Shown one piece after another: positions 23,430-34,860 of a stretch of 64,000 bases of DNA. Location: the NCBI GenBank assembly GCA_039720395.1, contig CM077826.1, forward strand, positions 14,813,962-14,877,961. Reading direction: 5' to 3'. Made by a program: the position numbers and the translations under genes. The first letter of the stretch is position 1. Each line of letters opens with the position of its first letter. The notes under the pieces were generated by a model that ran no database searches, was not told the origin of the DNA, and saw nothing but the letters and a program-made list of their open reading frames with translations. The stretch comes from Liquidambar formosana (Eukaryota > Streptophyta > Magnoliopsida > Saxifragales > Altingiaceae).

Positions 23430-24202
23430 GTAGGATGGCGGTCAGTTATATCAGCAGCCACATTGGGGGTTGTACCCTGTGCATTGGTCGGCTACAGGGT
23501 TCATAGGGCCAATGCACAAGGTAAACATCCAATGCATGGTGCTGATATAACTTATGTAAACACGTTCTTACCTAACTGGGAACTTATTTATTGTTTCTTC
23601 AAGAGACATTTCAACCCAATATATTTTTCCTAATCTAGTTTATCTTTGTTCATTTGCACCACAAACACACACTTTCTGCACAGCAATCAAAACACAGATT
23701 GCCACTAGAAGGAAACTGATCTTATTTATCATTTAGCTCGTTTTCAGTAGATGATGGAACATATTATCCCACTAACAACAAAAGTTCACATTAATTGATA
23801 CAAACGTCTCATATAAGGTTTCCATTTAACTCCGTTTGGTTTCCGAGAAAAGTAATGAATATAAAAACGATGGCGCAATATAAAATGGAAAACAATAAAT
23901 AAATAAAAAGGTTCCAAATTTCCTTTCGCTCTCTTTACTTTTCACCCGATATCTCGTCAACCAAACGAAGCATAAAACGAATGTGAAAAATCCTCATTAG
24001 TGCCTCTCACCTTAGGGTTGTTTGGTTTCTTCTGCAAGAGCTTGTTCAAAACATCGATACATTCGGCGTACCTCTGAGAGTTAAAGAGACAAGCAGCCTC
24101 CTTTGCGATCCCTGCAGTGCTAGAGACATCGTCTTCGTCCATTGAAGAAGCGTCTCCGCTTGGAGTAGATGATGACGATGGTGATAAATCTTGCGAGTCC
24201 AT
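15455..24202 (-). CDS. CNOT10: CCR4-NOT transcription complex subunit 10 (six-exon gene model)
   Basis: Joining 24011-24202, 22169-22255, 20408-20590, 20223-20309, 20075-20146 and 15455-17416 gives 2,583 nt in frame: 860 residues plus stop. Every intron is GT-AG and every exon length is a multiple of three. The product is recognisable as CNOT10, a TPR-rich scaffold of the cytoplasmic CCR4-NOT deadenylase. In animals it pairs with CNOT11; the plant role is inferred from that. TPR-like helices include 'AACLFNSQRYAECIDVLNKL' near residue 36, the 'YTRGNYHKAIKIL' stretch in the middle, and 'AYQYAIKALSIIPRSLQAI' near the C-terminus. The long linker regions are Ser-rich. The start is the first Met after a short 5'UTR. 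Introns 1-2 are long and repeat-rich; intron 5 carries a dead LINE on the opposite strand. Confidence 0.9.
17574..17710 (-). mobile_element. Short retroelement 3' end in CNOT10 intron 5
   Basis: 137 bp starting with a T-run, i.e. a poly(A) tail on the minus strand. It is flanked by a perfect 10-bp direct repeat, ACACCAATTC, at 17564-17573 and 17711-17720. This suggests a severely 5'-truncated LINE or SINE copy in the same orientation as CNOT10. Confidence 0.55.
18290..19800 (+). pseudogene. Degraded L1-type LINE relic in CNOT10 intron 5
   Basis: Broken + strand frames keep recognisable LINE pieces. Near 18305 is a 'WIKEGDCNSKVF'-type linker before the reverse transcriptase. Near 18850 the zf-RVT motif reads 'ETIDHLFLHC', followed at 18950-19085 by text resembling the C-terminus of the better-preserved LINE at 30-33.4 kb. 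An A-rich tail lies near 19789-19805. The reverse transcriptase core is mostly deleted and several stops are present. It faces opposite to the host gene. Confidence 0.65.
20075..20146 (-). CDS. CNOT10: CNOT10 coding exon 5
   Basis: 24 codons between the acceptor GATTGCAG and the donor GCC|GTAAGT. It reads 'TTALHIRLLLLDVSLFSHDA' and onward. Confidence 0.85.
20223..20309 (-). CDS. CNOT10: CNOT10 coding exon 4
   Basis: 29 codons between the acceptor TATACAG and the donor GAG|GTAATA. It reads 'AVILFHIYEYVNARLVLEPL' onward, a TPR helix pair continuing exon 3 in phase. Confidence 0.85.
20408..20590 (-). CDS. CNOT10: CNOT10 coding exon 3
   Basis: 61 codons between the acceptor GGCCTAG and the donor ACT|GTAAGT. 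A Ser/Asn-rich linker is followed by 'GEFDTSIAMFNT', the start of another TPR. Confidence 0.85.
21365..21420 (+). repeat. (GGA/GAA)n purine microsatellite
   Basis: An imperfect purine tract, GGAGGAGGA then GAAGAAGAA then GAGAGA, inside a CNOT10 intron. The glutamate-rich ORFs here are artefacts of this tract. Confidence 0.8.
22169..22255 (-). CDS. CNOT10: CNOT10 coding exon 2
   Basis: 29 codons between the acceptor TTTCTTAG and the donor AAG|GTATGT. It reads 'VLHNLAVAKYFLNG' onward and completes the first TPR. It is too short to stand out without splice signals. Confidence 0.85.
23107..23166. repeat. Two-copy 30-bp tandem repeat
   Basis: The unit starting GATGTCCAAAACCAC occurs at 23107 and again at 23137 with a few differences. 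It lies in CNOT10 intron 1. Confidence 0.75.
23391..23426. repeat. (AT)n microsatellite
   Basis: An uninterrupted AT dinucleotide tract next to the foldback at 23444. Confidence 0.9.
23444..23552. repeat. Foldback (hairpin) repeat in CNOT10 intron 1
   Basis: AGTTATATCAGCA at the left end and TGCTGATATAACT at the right end are perfect inverted repeats. The similarity extends to about 45 bp per arm with mismatches and leaves almost no loop. It is probably a small MITE; no target duplication was obvious. Confidence 0.55.
24011..24202 (-). CDS. CNOT10: CNOT10 coding exon 1
   Basis: Exactly 64 codons from ATG to the donor 'CCTAAG|GTGAGA'. It encodes an acidic, Ser-rich N-terminus, then the first TPR-like helix pair. 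Translation past the donor loses all resemblance to the family. Confidence 0.9.
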
Positions 24203-24248
24203 GGTGAGATCGATATCGAAAAACCCTACTGAGGGGAGTGTGAGAGAG

Positions 24249-24262
24249 AAACCCTAGGGTTT
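24249..24262. promoter_or_regulatory. Telo-box palindrome upstream of CNOT10
   Basis: AAACCCTAGGGTTT, a perfect 14-bp palindrome, lies 47-60 bp before the CNOT10 ATG. AAACCCTA telo-boxes are common near the transcription start of plant genes for translation and RNA metabolism. Its function here is inferred. Confidence 0.45.
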
Positions 24263-24349
24263 ATCTATACAGGTCGAAGCCTCGAAGAAGACCGCTTTGT
24301 TTTGAATTTTGATTGGATTTCACAGAGAGAGGAGAGGTGAAACGAGTCG

Positions 24350-25809
24350 GGTATGTAAAAAGGAGAATTACAGGTGAACCTCCTGAATTTTGATGGAAAA
24401 TCACTTTTTACATCTAAAGTTTAAAATGGGACAAATTGTTCCTTCATAATTTTAACATTTTTCAATTTACTCCTTTTTGTTAAACATTCCTATAGAATTT
24501 TAACAAAAATTGCCATGTGTTTTGCATGTGACTACGTTTGCGTAATTTAATTCTAAAATGCCCTTATTTTTTTCTAATCCCAACTCTCTACTTTGCCAAC
24601 AAAACTCCATAACCCCTACTGTTTCCATCTGAAGCCATCAAGCCAGCATCAACAACAATAGTTAAAATGTCTCCCATTGCCTCCTCCTCTGCCTTCATTT
24701 TGCTACTATTGTCATATATCTAATTGTCTCCACCAGTACTCTAATAACAATCTCTTGCTAACTAGCTTATTCAACCAAAATTATAACACTCACTGCCACT
24801 ACCACCTCCATAGCCACTGGTGCCCATCTTTCCCCATCTTTGGCAATCCTCTCCCACATCTACCATAAATACCACAACTATCATTTTCGTTATTGTTCCT
24901 GCCGTAAATGACACATTTGTCTCTCTCGAGACCACCACCACTACAAAGAGTGCCATTGGAAAATTGTAATTTGCTGAAATAAGTCACATCGATAGCTTTG
25001 GTTCATCCATCTTCGCTAAGATTAATTACAAACTTTATAGCTTCACTTTCATATGGGGCCTAAACCCAAATTGAGATTTGCAAATGAAAAGGTATTTTCC
25101 CAACATTTGGAGTTATGAACTCCAAACCCAAACTTCATGGCTCATAGCTTTTGTTCAGTAGCTTCATTAGGAGGCCACTCAAGTCTCATAAAGATCCTCT
25201 TCATTTCTGTAGAACTTATAAAAATCATTTCAGCATTCCCTTCTTCTTAGTTGAAACCCTTCTCCTACAACTGTAAGCTTGATAAGCTTCTCAAGAAAGC
25301 TTTTTTACTTTGTTATGCATCAACAAAATAATGCGGGGTAATATTTGAGAACTCACCATTTTCTGCATCGTATGGTTCTATTTGTTTTCTCCATTTTATG
25401 TTGTTTGATAGTGACTCATACAATAAATTGAAAAATATGAAAATAAAATAAATTTATATAAATTTTAGAGGTGTTCTGTTCAGTCTTAAAGTAAAGAAGT
25501 TATATTGCAACTTGAGATGTAATTTAGGCGTTTCTATAACTTTGTCTATTTTTTAACAATATTTTGTTTTCAATATATTTTATTTATTACAGGTATTATT
25601 ATTATTATTATTTGGTTTAACTGTTCAAGTAATTTATTTAATTTCTAAACAGTAAACAAAAACACAATTACACAAGGTGAAGCTTTTGGACTTTGGGTAG
25701 ATGTCGCAACCCGGTTTAAAAAAGAAGGGGCGGGTTCAGGCGAGGGCCAGAAACACAACCCATTTCCCTCTCTCTTAAAATGACTTGAGACTTGAGACTT
25801 CCTCTCACA
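24350..25809. other. Intergenic region upstream of CNOT10
   Basis: Pyrimidine-rich on the + strand (about 24590-24990), then AT-rich with an (ATT)n tract near 25595. No coding signature. Confidence 0.4.
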
Positions 25810-25886
25810 AACAAACATCGAATGGAGGAAGAGCTTCTCACACTGTCAGACTCAATTTGACGGCAAAACCCTCAGTCAAGTTCCAG
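25810..25886 (+). other. Orphan first-exon-like segment with donor site
   Basis: A leader-like segment with a short reading frame (ATGGAGGAAGAG, soon stopped) ends in TTCCAG|GTATGA at 25886/25887. No coding exon follows on this strand until HUS1 at 38880. There, an acceptor (TTTCCTAG) ends at about 38829. It may be a distant HUS1 leader exon, or a relic. Confidence 0.3.
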
Positions 25887-26652
25887 GTATGACTCAAAAT
25901 CCCTAAACCCTCTGACTGTTTGCCGAGAAAAATTGTAGGAAACGAAACGCAATTCTACAATTACGAATCTTAGTTTTTCATTACAGTATTTAGGACCCGA
26001 TAGAGCACAAATCTCACTTGAACTGAGCCTTATTCAGCATTTTATCTTAGTCTTTTTTTGGCTTAATTGGTTTGAGTTTGTGTTTTTTGGAAACAGAAAC
26101 AATTTTTTTTTTTTTTTTTTTCTTTTTTCGTCTGTTTTCTCAGCAACCAAAGAGGATGTTAGAGGTCTGTTTGTTTGCCGAGAAAATGCAGGAAAATATA
26201 AGAAATTAATATTCAGGCTCTTGGGCTCTGTCTGGTTGTTGGGAATGTCATGGAGGAAAGTACGAGAAGAAAATTGAAAAAATAAGAGTAAAGGACGGTT
26301 GCTTTTTTGCATGTTTTTATTTAACATGAAGAGTTTGCAGAAAAACCTAATTTTGATAGTTGGTTTGTCAGGAAAGTTAAGTAATTGTAGTGCAGAATCC
26401 TTCCACCTCATCCTATAATTACATGCAGATTCACCTATATAACATATTTGGAAATTTCATTGAGTAAATGTAAAGCTTTTTTTAGGTCCCTACATTGGCC
26501 ACATATTTCCTATATTGCATAAAGTCATGAACTAATATTTTTTATTTTTTATTTTTAACCACAAGGACCATTTCTATTTTCATAATGTCTTAAGAGATCA
26601 ACAAAAATATCCCTATTTTTATTAAAACAAGGAGGCCATGTTTTGGGAAAAG

Positions 26653-26683
<31 letters not shown>

Positions 26684-26869
26684 GGATCAGGATCGAGTGA
26701 CAATTTTTGCGCACACAAACTAATTTGTCAAATAGTTGATGACACGTAGCCACGTCATCTTTTTTGAGAACCAATAAGATAGCAAACCCTATTGATATAG
26801 TCCACTATATCTTATTGAACTAAAGCTTAAAGTAAAGTACATAGTGAAATGATAATCAGCACATCTGGT

Positions 26870-27418
26870 GGACATAGTTTAGAAATAAATAGTAATACCA
26901 TGCAAGCTAAACATATCTTACAATTTGTCTAAGATTCTTAGAAGACTCGAATAAAATAATGTAACTACTTTCATTCTTCAATTCGCAAACAGTGGAAAGT
27001 TCTTCAAGGGATTCAATTGGTATTGAATGAACTTTTGTAATCAATTTTGGTGTCTTTGGAAATTATTGTAAAATAATGATTATGACTTTGCCTCTCTCTA
27101 AGTGTACATCATATAGAACATTGTAATAAAATATATCTAACATACTGCTGCAAAATCTTCACCACAAAAATCTAGCACAATTATTCTCTTGTTGACTCTT
27201 TCTTAAAAGAACCCAGAGCATTTAGCCATTTTCTTTGTATAGTAGTATTTTTTTTTTTTTAATTATTATTTTTTTTTGAGATGTGTTAGTGTGTAGATGC
27301 TATTTAATTTTAGAAGTGTTGAATTAATACTTGATTTTTCTTCAATGATTGCTTGAACAACAAGTAATGCTTCAATCTTTAGGCTTGAAGTGACCCCCTC
27401 ATGACCCCCTCATTCATT
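26870..27418. repeat. Left arm of a diverged inverted duplication
   Basis: Homologous, in opposite orientation, to 35940-36430. Shared blocks include 'TTTTAGAA(G/T)TGTTGAATT' near 27311 and the matching reverse block near 36040. Gaps and substitutions are frequent. Identity unknown; it may be an old transposon interior. Confidence 0.5.
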
Positions 27419-27423
27419 GCTAG

Positions 27424-28964
27424 TGTGAGCACACCTGTTTTCACCACGTGCTCGCTTTTTATTTTTTATTTTTTATTTTTTTATTTTATTTTTTACCTGC
27501 TCTTTGCTTCTGATGGTGGTGCTAACCCCGAGGGATTAGCACATGAATAAGAGTCGCCACTTGGAAGGCTCAGGACCAATTTTGTTGACCAGAGAAAGGT
27601 TCGGAGTTAAGGTACATGTTGGGAAGGTGTTAGGCATCCAACAATGTCCGATAATAAACAAGCCCTCATTTTGTATTCATTGACCATATTTAATATTTTG
27701 ATTTAACCTGGATCACCTTATATTATGCAGTAATTAAAAACATACACGAATGATATATTCATAGCACAAAGCAACAAGAAAATATATACACAATACTTAT
27801 AAAACATAAGATAAACAAGAAACATATGAAACACGAAATAAACAAATACAAATTAAAACAAATAATGATTATGCGTAAACATATTTATAATTCCTAACTT
27901 AGAATATAATAATCAAATGAATAGTAAGATGTTATTGATATAATGAAAGTAATGATGACAAAGTAATGATGAAAGTAATGATGAAAAAGTAATGATGAAA
28001 GTAATGATTACACTAATAAAAAATAATAATGAAAATAATGATTCCGGTTTATTGAGAGTAATGATTATACTAATAAAATAACAAAAATTCGGGGAACAAA
28101 ATGATCATACGTACGCATACTATTGATATGTGTACACATGATTTGTCATGCATACGCATGGTATAAATATACGTACGCATGACTTCATTAGTTTACTTTT
28201 CCCGTGATTAAACCGACTTCCTTACAGAGGGGTTAGTCCAAACATATTTTAAATGTAGCAAAATCATTATTAAAACAGCTCATGCGATCCTACTATAAAT
28301 AAATAAATAAAATATGCCTGTCCCTCTTGCAAATAGAGCAGATTGGTGTTCAAACTGTCCCTCAAGTCCACTGTCAACTCGGCGGTATCTTTTCCTTTGA
28401 GCTCAACAAACTTTTTCCCTTTCTTACCAGTTAACTCTCTGTATTTTCTCTCTCCCCTCAATCTCGGAATCCCTTCCCCCTCCGGAGCTCCTCTTTCTAT
28501 TTGTGGGAAAAAATCTCAATCTAAGATCGTCACCTCTAATCTCATTTCTCACTCCCCTCTTCATTATAAACGAGGCGTAGTGCCTGTCAGAAGATTATCT
28601 GCCCCATAGGAGAGACTGTCCCGACAACCTTTCGGCTGTGATAGGAAGTCGGCTGTCCTCTTCTTTATTTCTTTCCCTCAACTACCATCCCACTTCCCCT
28701 TCTTTTTTTTATTAAACAAAAGTGGGGATCTCATTTTCATATTTAAACAAAGAGAAGTACTGAACTTCTCCGCGATTTTTTCCTTTGACAAAGTGGACTC
28801 CATTTTTTATGAAAAAACTTTTTCCACAATTTTCTTTTATAAACCAACAAACCCCACTTGCTTGCTTCACTCGCAGAAAATAAACCTAAGTTGACAACAA
28901 ACATCACAGACCTCATCATTGGGAACTCACCATCAAAATGTAGGGACAAAATGGGATGTCTACA
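27424..28964 (-). mobile_element. Solo LTR, copy A (1,541 bp)
   Basis: On the minus strand it begins TGTAGACATCCCATTTTG and ends GTGTGCTCACA, the TG...CA ends of an LTR. A perfect 5-bp target duplication GCTAG flanks it at 27419-27423 and 28965-28969. It matches copy B (34395-35886) along its length in opposite orientation. No primer-binding site or internal coding region adjoins it, so it is a solo LTR. At the position of copy B's TATAAATA, this copy reads CACAAATAG, suggesting a lost TATA box. ORFs inside are artefacts. Confidence 0.85.
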
Positions 28965-28989
28965 GCTAGCATTACTTGTTTAGCTAGTA

Positions 28990-29540
28990 TCTTTAATCAT
29001 GTAGCATCCATTTCTCATGATGCTCCTTCCATGTCAATCTGTTTAATATGTTTTTGATCGGCAACCTGCTTAATATGATTGGTATTGTCAATTATTACCT
29101 AGCTTGTTGGCTGACCACTAATTTCTCCAATCTCTATTAAAACATTATCGGTAGGAGGTCCTTTTTGAGACACAAATCGGGGGCTCTTACTCGAGCAAAT
29201 ATTCACACATTGCGGGTGAATCAATAGTATTTCATAGCAGATATACATTTATTTTTGGTGAATTAAATAGACTAGAATTGTCTTTCTCTAGTGAATGTTT
29301 TCATTTGCTATGAAATATTAGTGAGTTTTATCATTTGATTTGCCTACATGTATGTATATTTGTTTGAGAAAGAGCCAGACCAGTGTCTCAGAAAGGACCT
29401 TCAAGCAAGAATATTTTAATGGGAATTAGAGAAATTATGGGCTGGTGAGGTGGGTAGTACTTGAAAATGCCATACATATTAAGCAAGTTGATATGGAAGT
29501 GCATTATGGTCACAAGAAATGGATGTTGCACCATTAAAGA
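28990..29540. mobile_element. Foldback element, 551 bp with ~190-bp arms
   Basis: The left end TCTTTAATCATGTAGCATCC matches the right end read backwards, TCTTTAATGGTGCAACATCC. The similarity runs about 190-200 bp inward to a shared 'GGTCCTTT(T/C)TGAGACAC'. No clear target duplication and no coding region. It lies 25 bp from solo LTR A. Confidence 0.65.
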
Positions 29541-30001
29541 CAAGGGAAAATTAGCAAGGAGTCTACTTTATAGGACTTATAGGGGTATAAGTCTATGGTA
29601 AAAACTTATGCAGCCATAAGTCCATTTTTAAGTGAAACAAAAGTGTTTATGTGAGACTATTTAGTGCATAAAGTCACTATTACCCTTAAATTGTTATTTT
29701 TTATTCTCAAAATTTAAAATGACATAACTTTCAATATACACGTCGGTTTTCGATAACATTTATATTTTTGGAATCTATTTGTTGAGACCTTCGAAACAAG
29801 ACCAATGATGAATATAAATTTTTGTTTAAAAAAAAAAGGTTGCATTGACCATATGTCTATATATAATTGTTTTTGTGTGGGTTCAATTGCGCACACGAAA
29901 AAAATTAAATTTTTGGGGATTTTAGCCACAAGTCCTTATTATAGGACTTATACAGGCATATGGACACGGGATATTCTTATGCAGCCATAAGTTCACTAAA
30001 C
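29541..30001 (+). repeat. Dispersed repeat family R, copy 1
   Basis: Begins 'GGGAAAATTAGCAAGGAGTC' and carries the hairpin motif ACTTATGCAGCCATAAGT near 29605. It is homologous to 33840-34394 (reverse) and to 61556-61840. An ~80-bp segment is repeated directly at about 29546-29624 and 29921-29998. The LINE starts at its end. Confidence 0.6.
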
Positions 30002-33000
30002 TTCAATGTGATTAGGATTTTAGATGAGAAGTTTTTTTTTTTTTTTTTTTTTTGGGGGGGGGGGGGGGGGGGAAGTGACTAGGAGTATGAGGGATTTTAA
30101 TAATTTTATTAGAGAATGTTTTTTAAGGGATGTTCCTTCGAAGAATGCTAGGTTTACTTGGTCTAATTTTCAGGAGAATGTTGTGTGTTGTAGGCTTGAT
30201 AGGTTTTTATTTTCTCTTGATTGGTAAGAGTTGTTTCTGCATATGAGGTAGGTTGCTTTAGCTAGAGTTGTTTCGGATCATTGGCCAGTTTTGTTGGATT
30301 GTGAGTTATTTTCTTGGGGTTCTTCTCCTTTTAGATTTAAGAATATGTGGTTAGAGCATCATCTGTTTAGGAGAAGTTTTGAAGAGTGGTGGAAGGAGGG
30401 TGATATTAGGGGTTGGGAAGGTTTTAAATTTATGAGAAGGTTGAAGGAAATAAAACTTAAGCTTAAAGTGTGAAACAATGAGGTTTTTGGTGATATCAGG
30501 GGAGCTAAAGCTTCTATTTCAAAAAAGATTGCAGAGTTGGATCTTTTGGTGGAGGTTGGGGAATTGACTGATATTCAATGCGTTAAAAGGAAAGAATTGA
30601 GGGAGAATTTGGAGGAGATTACTTTTAGAGAGGAAATTTTGTGGGCTCAAAAGGTTAGAGTCAAATGGTTAAAGGAAGGTGATAGTAATATTAGGTTTTT
30701 CCATAGGGTGGCTAATGGAAATAGGAAAAGGAAGTTGATTAACAAATTGGAATTGGAGAATGGGGTTGTGTCGGATAATGAAGAGGTGATTATTAATGAG
30801 ATTGTGAGGTTTTTTTCTTTTATTTATACCTCTCAAGGTAGGGAGAGGTCGAGATTGGAGGGTTTATTTTGGGCTCCTATTGATGCTAGTAGTGCGGAAA
30901 GTTTAGAAAAACCTTTTGAGCTCCAGGAAATCAAGCAGGCTATTTTTTATTTTTGTAGGGATAAGGCTCTTGGTCTTGACGGGTTTACCATTGCAGTTTT
31001 TCAAGATTGTTGGGATGCGGTTAAGGATGATCTCTTTAAAGTTTTTGCTGAGTTTTTTTGAAAATAGTGTTGTTAATGTGTGTACCAATGCCACATTTAT
31101 TTGTCTAATTCCAAAAAAGGGTGAATCCATTAAGATCAAGGATTTTAGGCTAATAAGCTTGGTTACATCTTTGTATAAAATTATGGCAAAAGTTTTATTC
31201 ATTAAATTGAGGAAGGTTTTGTCTGGTACTATTGCAGAGTCTCAATGTGCTTTCGTGGAGGGGCGTCAGATTTTGGATTTGTCTTTAATTGCTAATGAAG
31301 CAGTGGAGGAGTATAGAGTGAAGAAGAAGGAAGGCTTATTGTTCAAGATTGATTTTGAGAAAGCTTATGATTATGTGGAATGGAATTTTTTGGATTTTGT
31401 GCTAATGAAAAAGGGGTTTGGTGAGAAATGGAGGAAATGGATTTTTGGGTGTTTGTCCTTCGTTAATTTTTCAATGATTGTTAATGGTAAGCCAGGAAAT
31501 ACATTTCAAGCTTCTAGGGGATTGAGGCAAGGAGATCTATTATCCCCCTTTTTGTTTATTTTGGTAGCTGATGTTTTGGGGAGATTGGTTGACAGGGCTA
31601 GAGAGGCTGAATTAATTAAGGGATTTTTGATTGGGAGGGATAGGGTTTCAATTTCTCATTTACAGTTTACGGATGATACTTTGTTTTTTTCTTCTGAGAA
31701 TGAGGGTAGGTTTGTGAATTTTCAGCTTTTAATTCAAGTTTTTGAGATGGTTTCTAGGTTGAAAGTTAATTTGGGAAAATGTGCTTTGGTGGGTATCAAT
31801 TGTGATGTGATTAAAATTCAAAGGTTAGCTGAGAAGATTGGTTGTTCTGTTGGTGAGTGGCCTTTCATATATTTGGGTTTGCCTTTGGGGGAGAATTGTT
31901 ATTCTGAATCTTTTTGGAATCCAGTTGTGGAGAAAGTTAGGAGGAGGTTGGATGGGTGGAAGAAAGCTTTGATTTCTAGAGGCGGTAGGTTGATTTTAAT
32001 TCAGTCTGTACTTTCTAGTATTCCTACTTATTTTTTGTCTTTGTTTAGGATTCCTGGTAAAGTGGCTTTGGGTTTAGAGAAGATGATGAAGGATTTTTTG
32101 TGGGAAGGGAGCGGGGAGGGTAAGAAAGATCATTTGGTTAAATGGGAGTTTGTGTCTAGGTCCAAAACTGAGGGTGGGTTGGGAATAGGTAATATTGTGA
32201 AGAAGAACATTCCTTTAACTAGCAAATGGCTTTTGAGGTTTCCTTTGGAGAGTGAGTCTTTATGGCATGCTGTTATTAAAAGCAAGTATGGTATTTTAGT
32301 TAATGGTTGGGATGCTCAAGCAAGGTCCAAAATTTCGACCAGATCTCCATGGAAATTTGTCTTGTAGGGCTTGGAAATTTTTTTGGCTCTAACGTCCTTG
32401 TTTGTTGGTATTGGGGAGAGAGTGTGGTTTTGGGAGGATTGTTGGAAGGGGTTTCTTCTTTTTGACATTTGTTTCCTCGTTTGTATCGTCTTTCTTTGTC
32501 CCACAATGTTTCCATTTCTTCTATGATGTCTTTAGATGCTTATTCTCATGGGGGTGGGACTTCAATTTCATGCGAAATCTTAATGATAGGGAGAGTGTTG
32601 AGTTATCATCTTTGTTGTTGTTATTGGATGGGGTAGTTATTTGAATCCAGCTGTCCCTGATAGGAGGGTTTGGTCTATTGATAATTCTGGAGTTTTTTCT
32701 TGTAAATCTTATTTTGACAAGTTGATTGAGTGTTCTCGTTCTTCATATTCTTTTCCTTCTGTGATGTTATGGAAGTCTTGCGTGCCTCTCAAAGTTAAGG
32801 TGTTTGCTTGGACTGTTGTTCACAAGAGAATCAATACTAATGACTTGTTTCAAAGAAGGAGGCCTTCTTTATTAGTGCGGCCTTAGTGGTGTGTTATGTG
32901 CAGGGCAGTAGAGGAGAGTATTGATCATTTGTTCTTGCATTGCTCTGTGGCGAGTTGGATGTGGAGTAAGTTGTTTGGTTGTCGTGAGGAGCTTTGGGTG

Positions 33001-33405
33001 GCGCCAGATTGTGTTAGTATAATGTTTGACATTGATTTTTGGGGTTTTGGTAAGAGTAAGAATGCTGTCATTCTTTGGAGGTGTGCTTTTTTGGCCTTGT
33101 TTTGGGTTATTTGGCTTGAAAGGAATGGGAGAATTTTTTAAGATAAGGAGTTCTCTTTGAGTTATTTGTGGGATAGGGTTCATTTTCTTACTTCTTTTTG
33201 GGCTCATTCTTCTGAGGATATGGGGGATATTCCTTTGTTTTTGTTAAAATCTGATTGGAGGGCTATTTTGTGTTAATTTCTGTTTGTCTTTTGTTTTTGC
33301 TGCATATTTTGTTTAGGTGGACATCTTGTCCTCCTCTTGTACTTTTTCTTTTCTATTATTAATAAAATCTTCTATTGTTGCTGATCAAAAAAAAAAAAAA
33401 AAATT
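30002..33405 (+). mobile_element. 5'-truncated L1-type LINE, frame-broken
   Basis: In order: the end of the endonuclease domain ('SDHWPVLLD' near 30270), then the linker 'VKWLKEGDSNIRFFHR' near 30660. The reverse transcriptase follows: 'DFEKAYDYVEW' near 31350, 'GLRQGDLLSPFLF' near 31520, 'FTDDTLFF' near 31670. After that come the zf-RVT region ('CRAVEESIDHLFLHC' near 32900) and a 3' end 'TTGTTGCTGATC' with a run of 17 A. It is dead: nonsense codons near 30226, 30471, 32365, 32641, 32884 and 33139, and a frameshift in the T7 run near 31055. The 5' end is a run of 22 T then 19 G. Imperfect flanks TTCACTAAAC (about 29991) and TTCCACTAAAC (33406) may be the target duplication. Confidence 0.85.
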
Positions 33406-33839
33406 CCACTAAACATTTTCAAGACTAATATAGTAATATACCCTTCCTTGCCACAAAAAATTGTTAGAGCTGTTGCTTCACCGGCTATATCGAGCACCTT
33501 CCTTTGACTACCCCTTCATCTTGGGAATCTAGACGTGGACTACAATGTGGCTTAAAAAGGTTGCGATGGTGTTGCACCACGATGGTGGCTGAAGGCTCTA
33601 AGGGTTGCGTCAACAATTGCGGGTTTGATTAAGCCGCCATTATCACCATTGACCACCACCATACCCATTGCCAAGGTGGACCACTCCCTCAACCCCTAAT
33701 AACACACCCAAACCCTTCTCTCTTGATCTTACCTTTCCATAACCCAAGTTCTCCATTTCCTTCCTCCTCCTGTTTATTTTTTATTTCTTATTTTTATGTG
33801 TCTGAGATCCTTTTACATTTCTTTTAAGCAGACATCAAT
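33406..33839. other. Spacer between LINE and repeat R copy 2
   Basis: About 430 bp of unique-looking sequence with no ORF of note. Confidence 0.4.
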
Positions 33840-34852
33840 AACCATTAGGCAGCATATTCACTTGTGCCATTTTGGGTAATTGAATGCACATAAAGACAGT
33901 TACATATAGCTATTTTCAAATCAGTTACGTTTTACTCACAAAAATCTTAATTTAAGTCATAAAACATTTAAATTTAACTATTTCTAGTTCCAAACACATA
34001 AATTTAATTGATTTAATAAGTTACATTTAATTGTTTGTGTAAGCAATTGAACCTACACAAAAATAGTTTCACGTAATGGTTTTGAAACAATTACATGTAA
34101 CTATTTTGAAACAGGTACATGTAGTCAATGTAATTTTTTTTTTTCTAAAATTTGTTTACAAAATTACATAATTATCATAGATCTTGATTCAAAGCTCTCG
34201 ACGAATAGATTCTAAAAATATGAATTTTATTGAAAAACGTGTATATTGAAAGTTATGTCATTTAAAGTTTGAAAATAAAAGAAATGATAATTTAAAGATA
34301 ATAATGAATTTATGCACTAAACACTCTCACAGAAACACTGCCGTTTCCCTTAAAAGTGGACTTATGGCTGCATAAGTTTTTATCATGGACTTATTGTAGA
34401 CATCCCATTTTGTCCCTACATTTTGATGGTGAGTTCTCGATGATGAGGTCTATGATGTTTATTATCAACTTGGGTCTATTTTCAGCGAGCAAAGCAAGCA
34501 AGTAGGGTTTGTCGGTTTATAAAGGAAAATTGTGGAAAAGGTTTTTTCATAAAAAATGGAGTTCACTTTGTAAAAGGAAAAAATCGTAGAGAAGTTCAGT
34601 ACTTCTCTTTGTTTAAATATGAAAATGAGACTCCCTACTTTTGTTTAATAAAAAAAGGAAGGGAAAGTGGGATGGTAGGTGAGGGAAAGAAACAAAGAAG
34701 AGGATGGCTGACTTCCCATCACAGCCGAAAGGTTGTTGAAACAATCTCCTGTAGGGCAGATAATCTTCTGGCAGGCACTACGCCTCGTTAATAATGAAGA
34801 GGGAAGTGAGAAGTGAGGTCAAGGGTGATGATCTTAAACTGAGATTTTTCAC

Positions 34853-34860
34853 TATAAATA
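34853..34860 (+). promoter_or_regulatory. Candidate LTR TATA box
   Basis: TATAAATA about 460 bp into solo LTR B. The matching site in copy A is mutated. Confidence 0.4.

Noticed and set aside
28343..28609. ORFs within the solo LTRs (also 34778-35048)
   Set aside because: They follow the LTR sequence, lack family similarity, and are not kept open equally in both copies.
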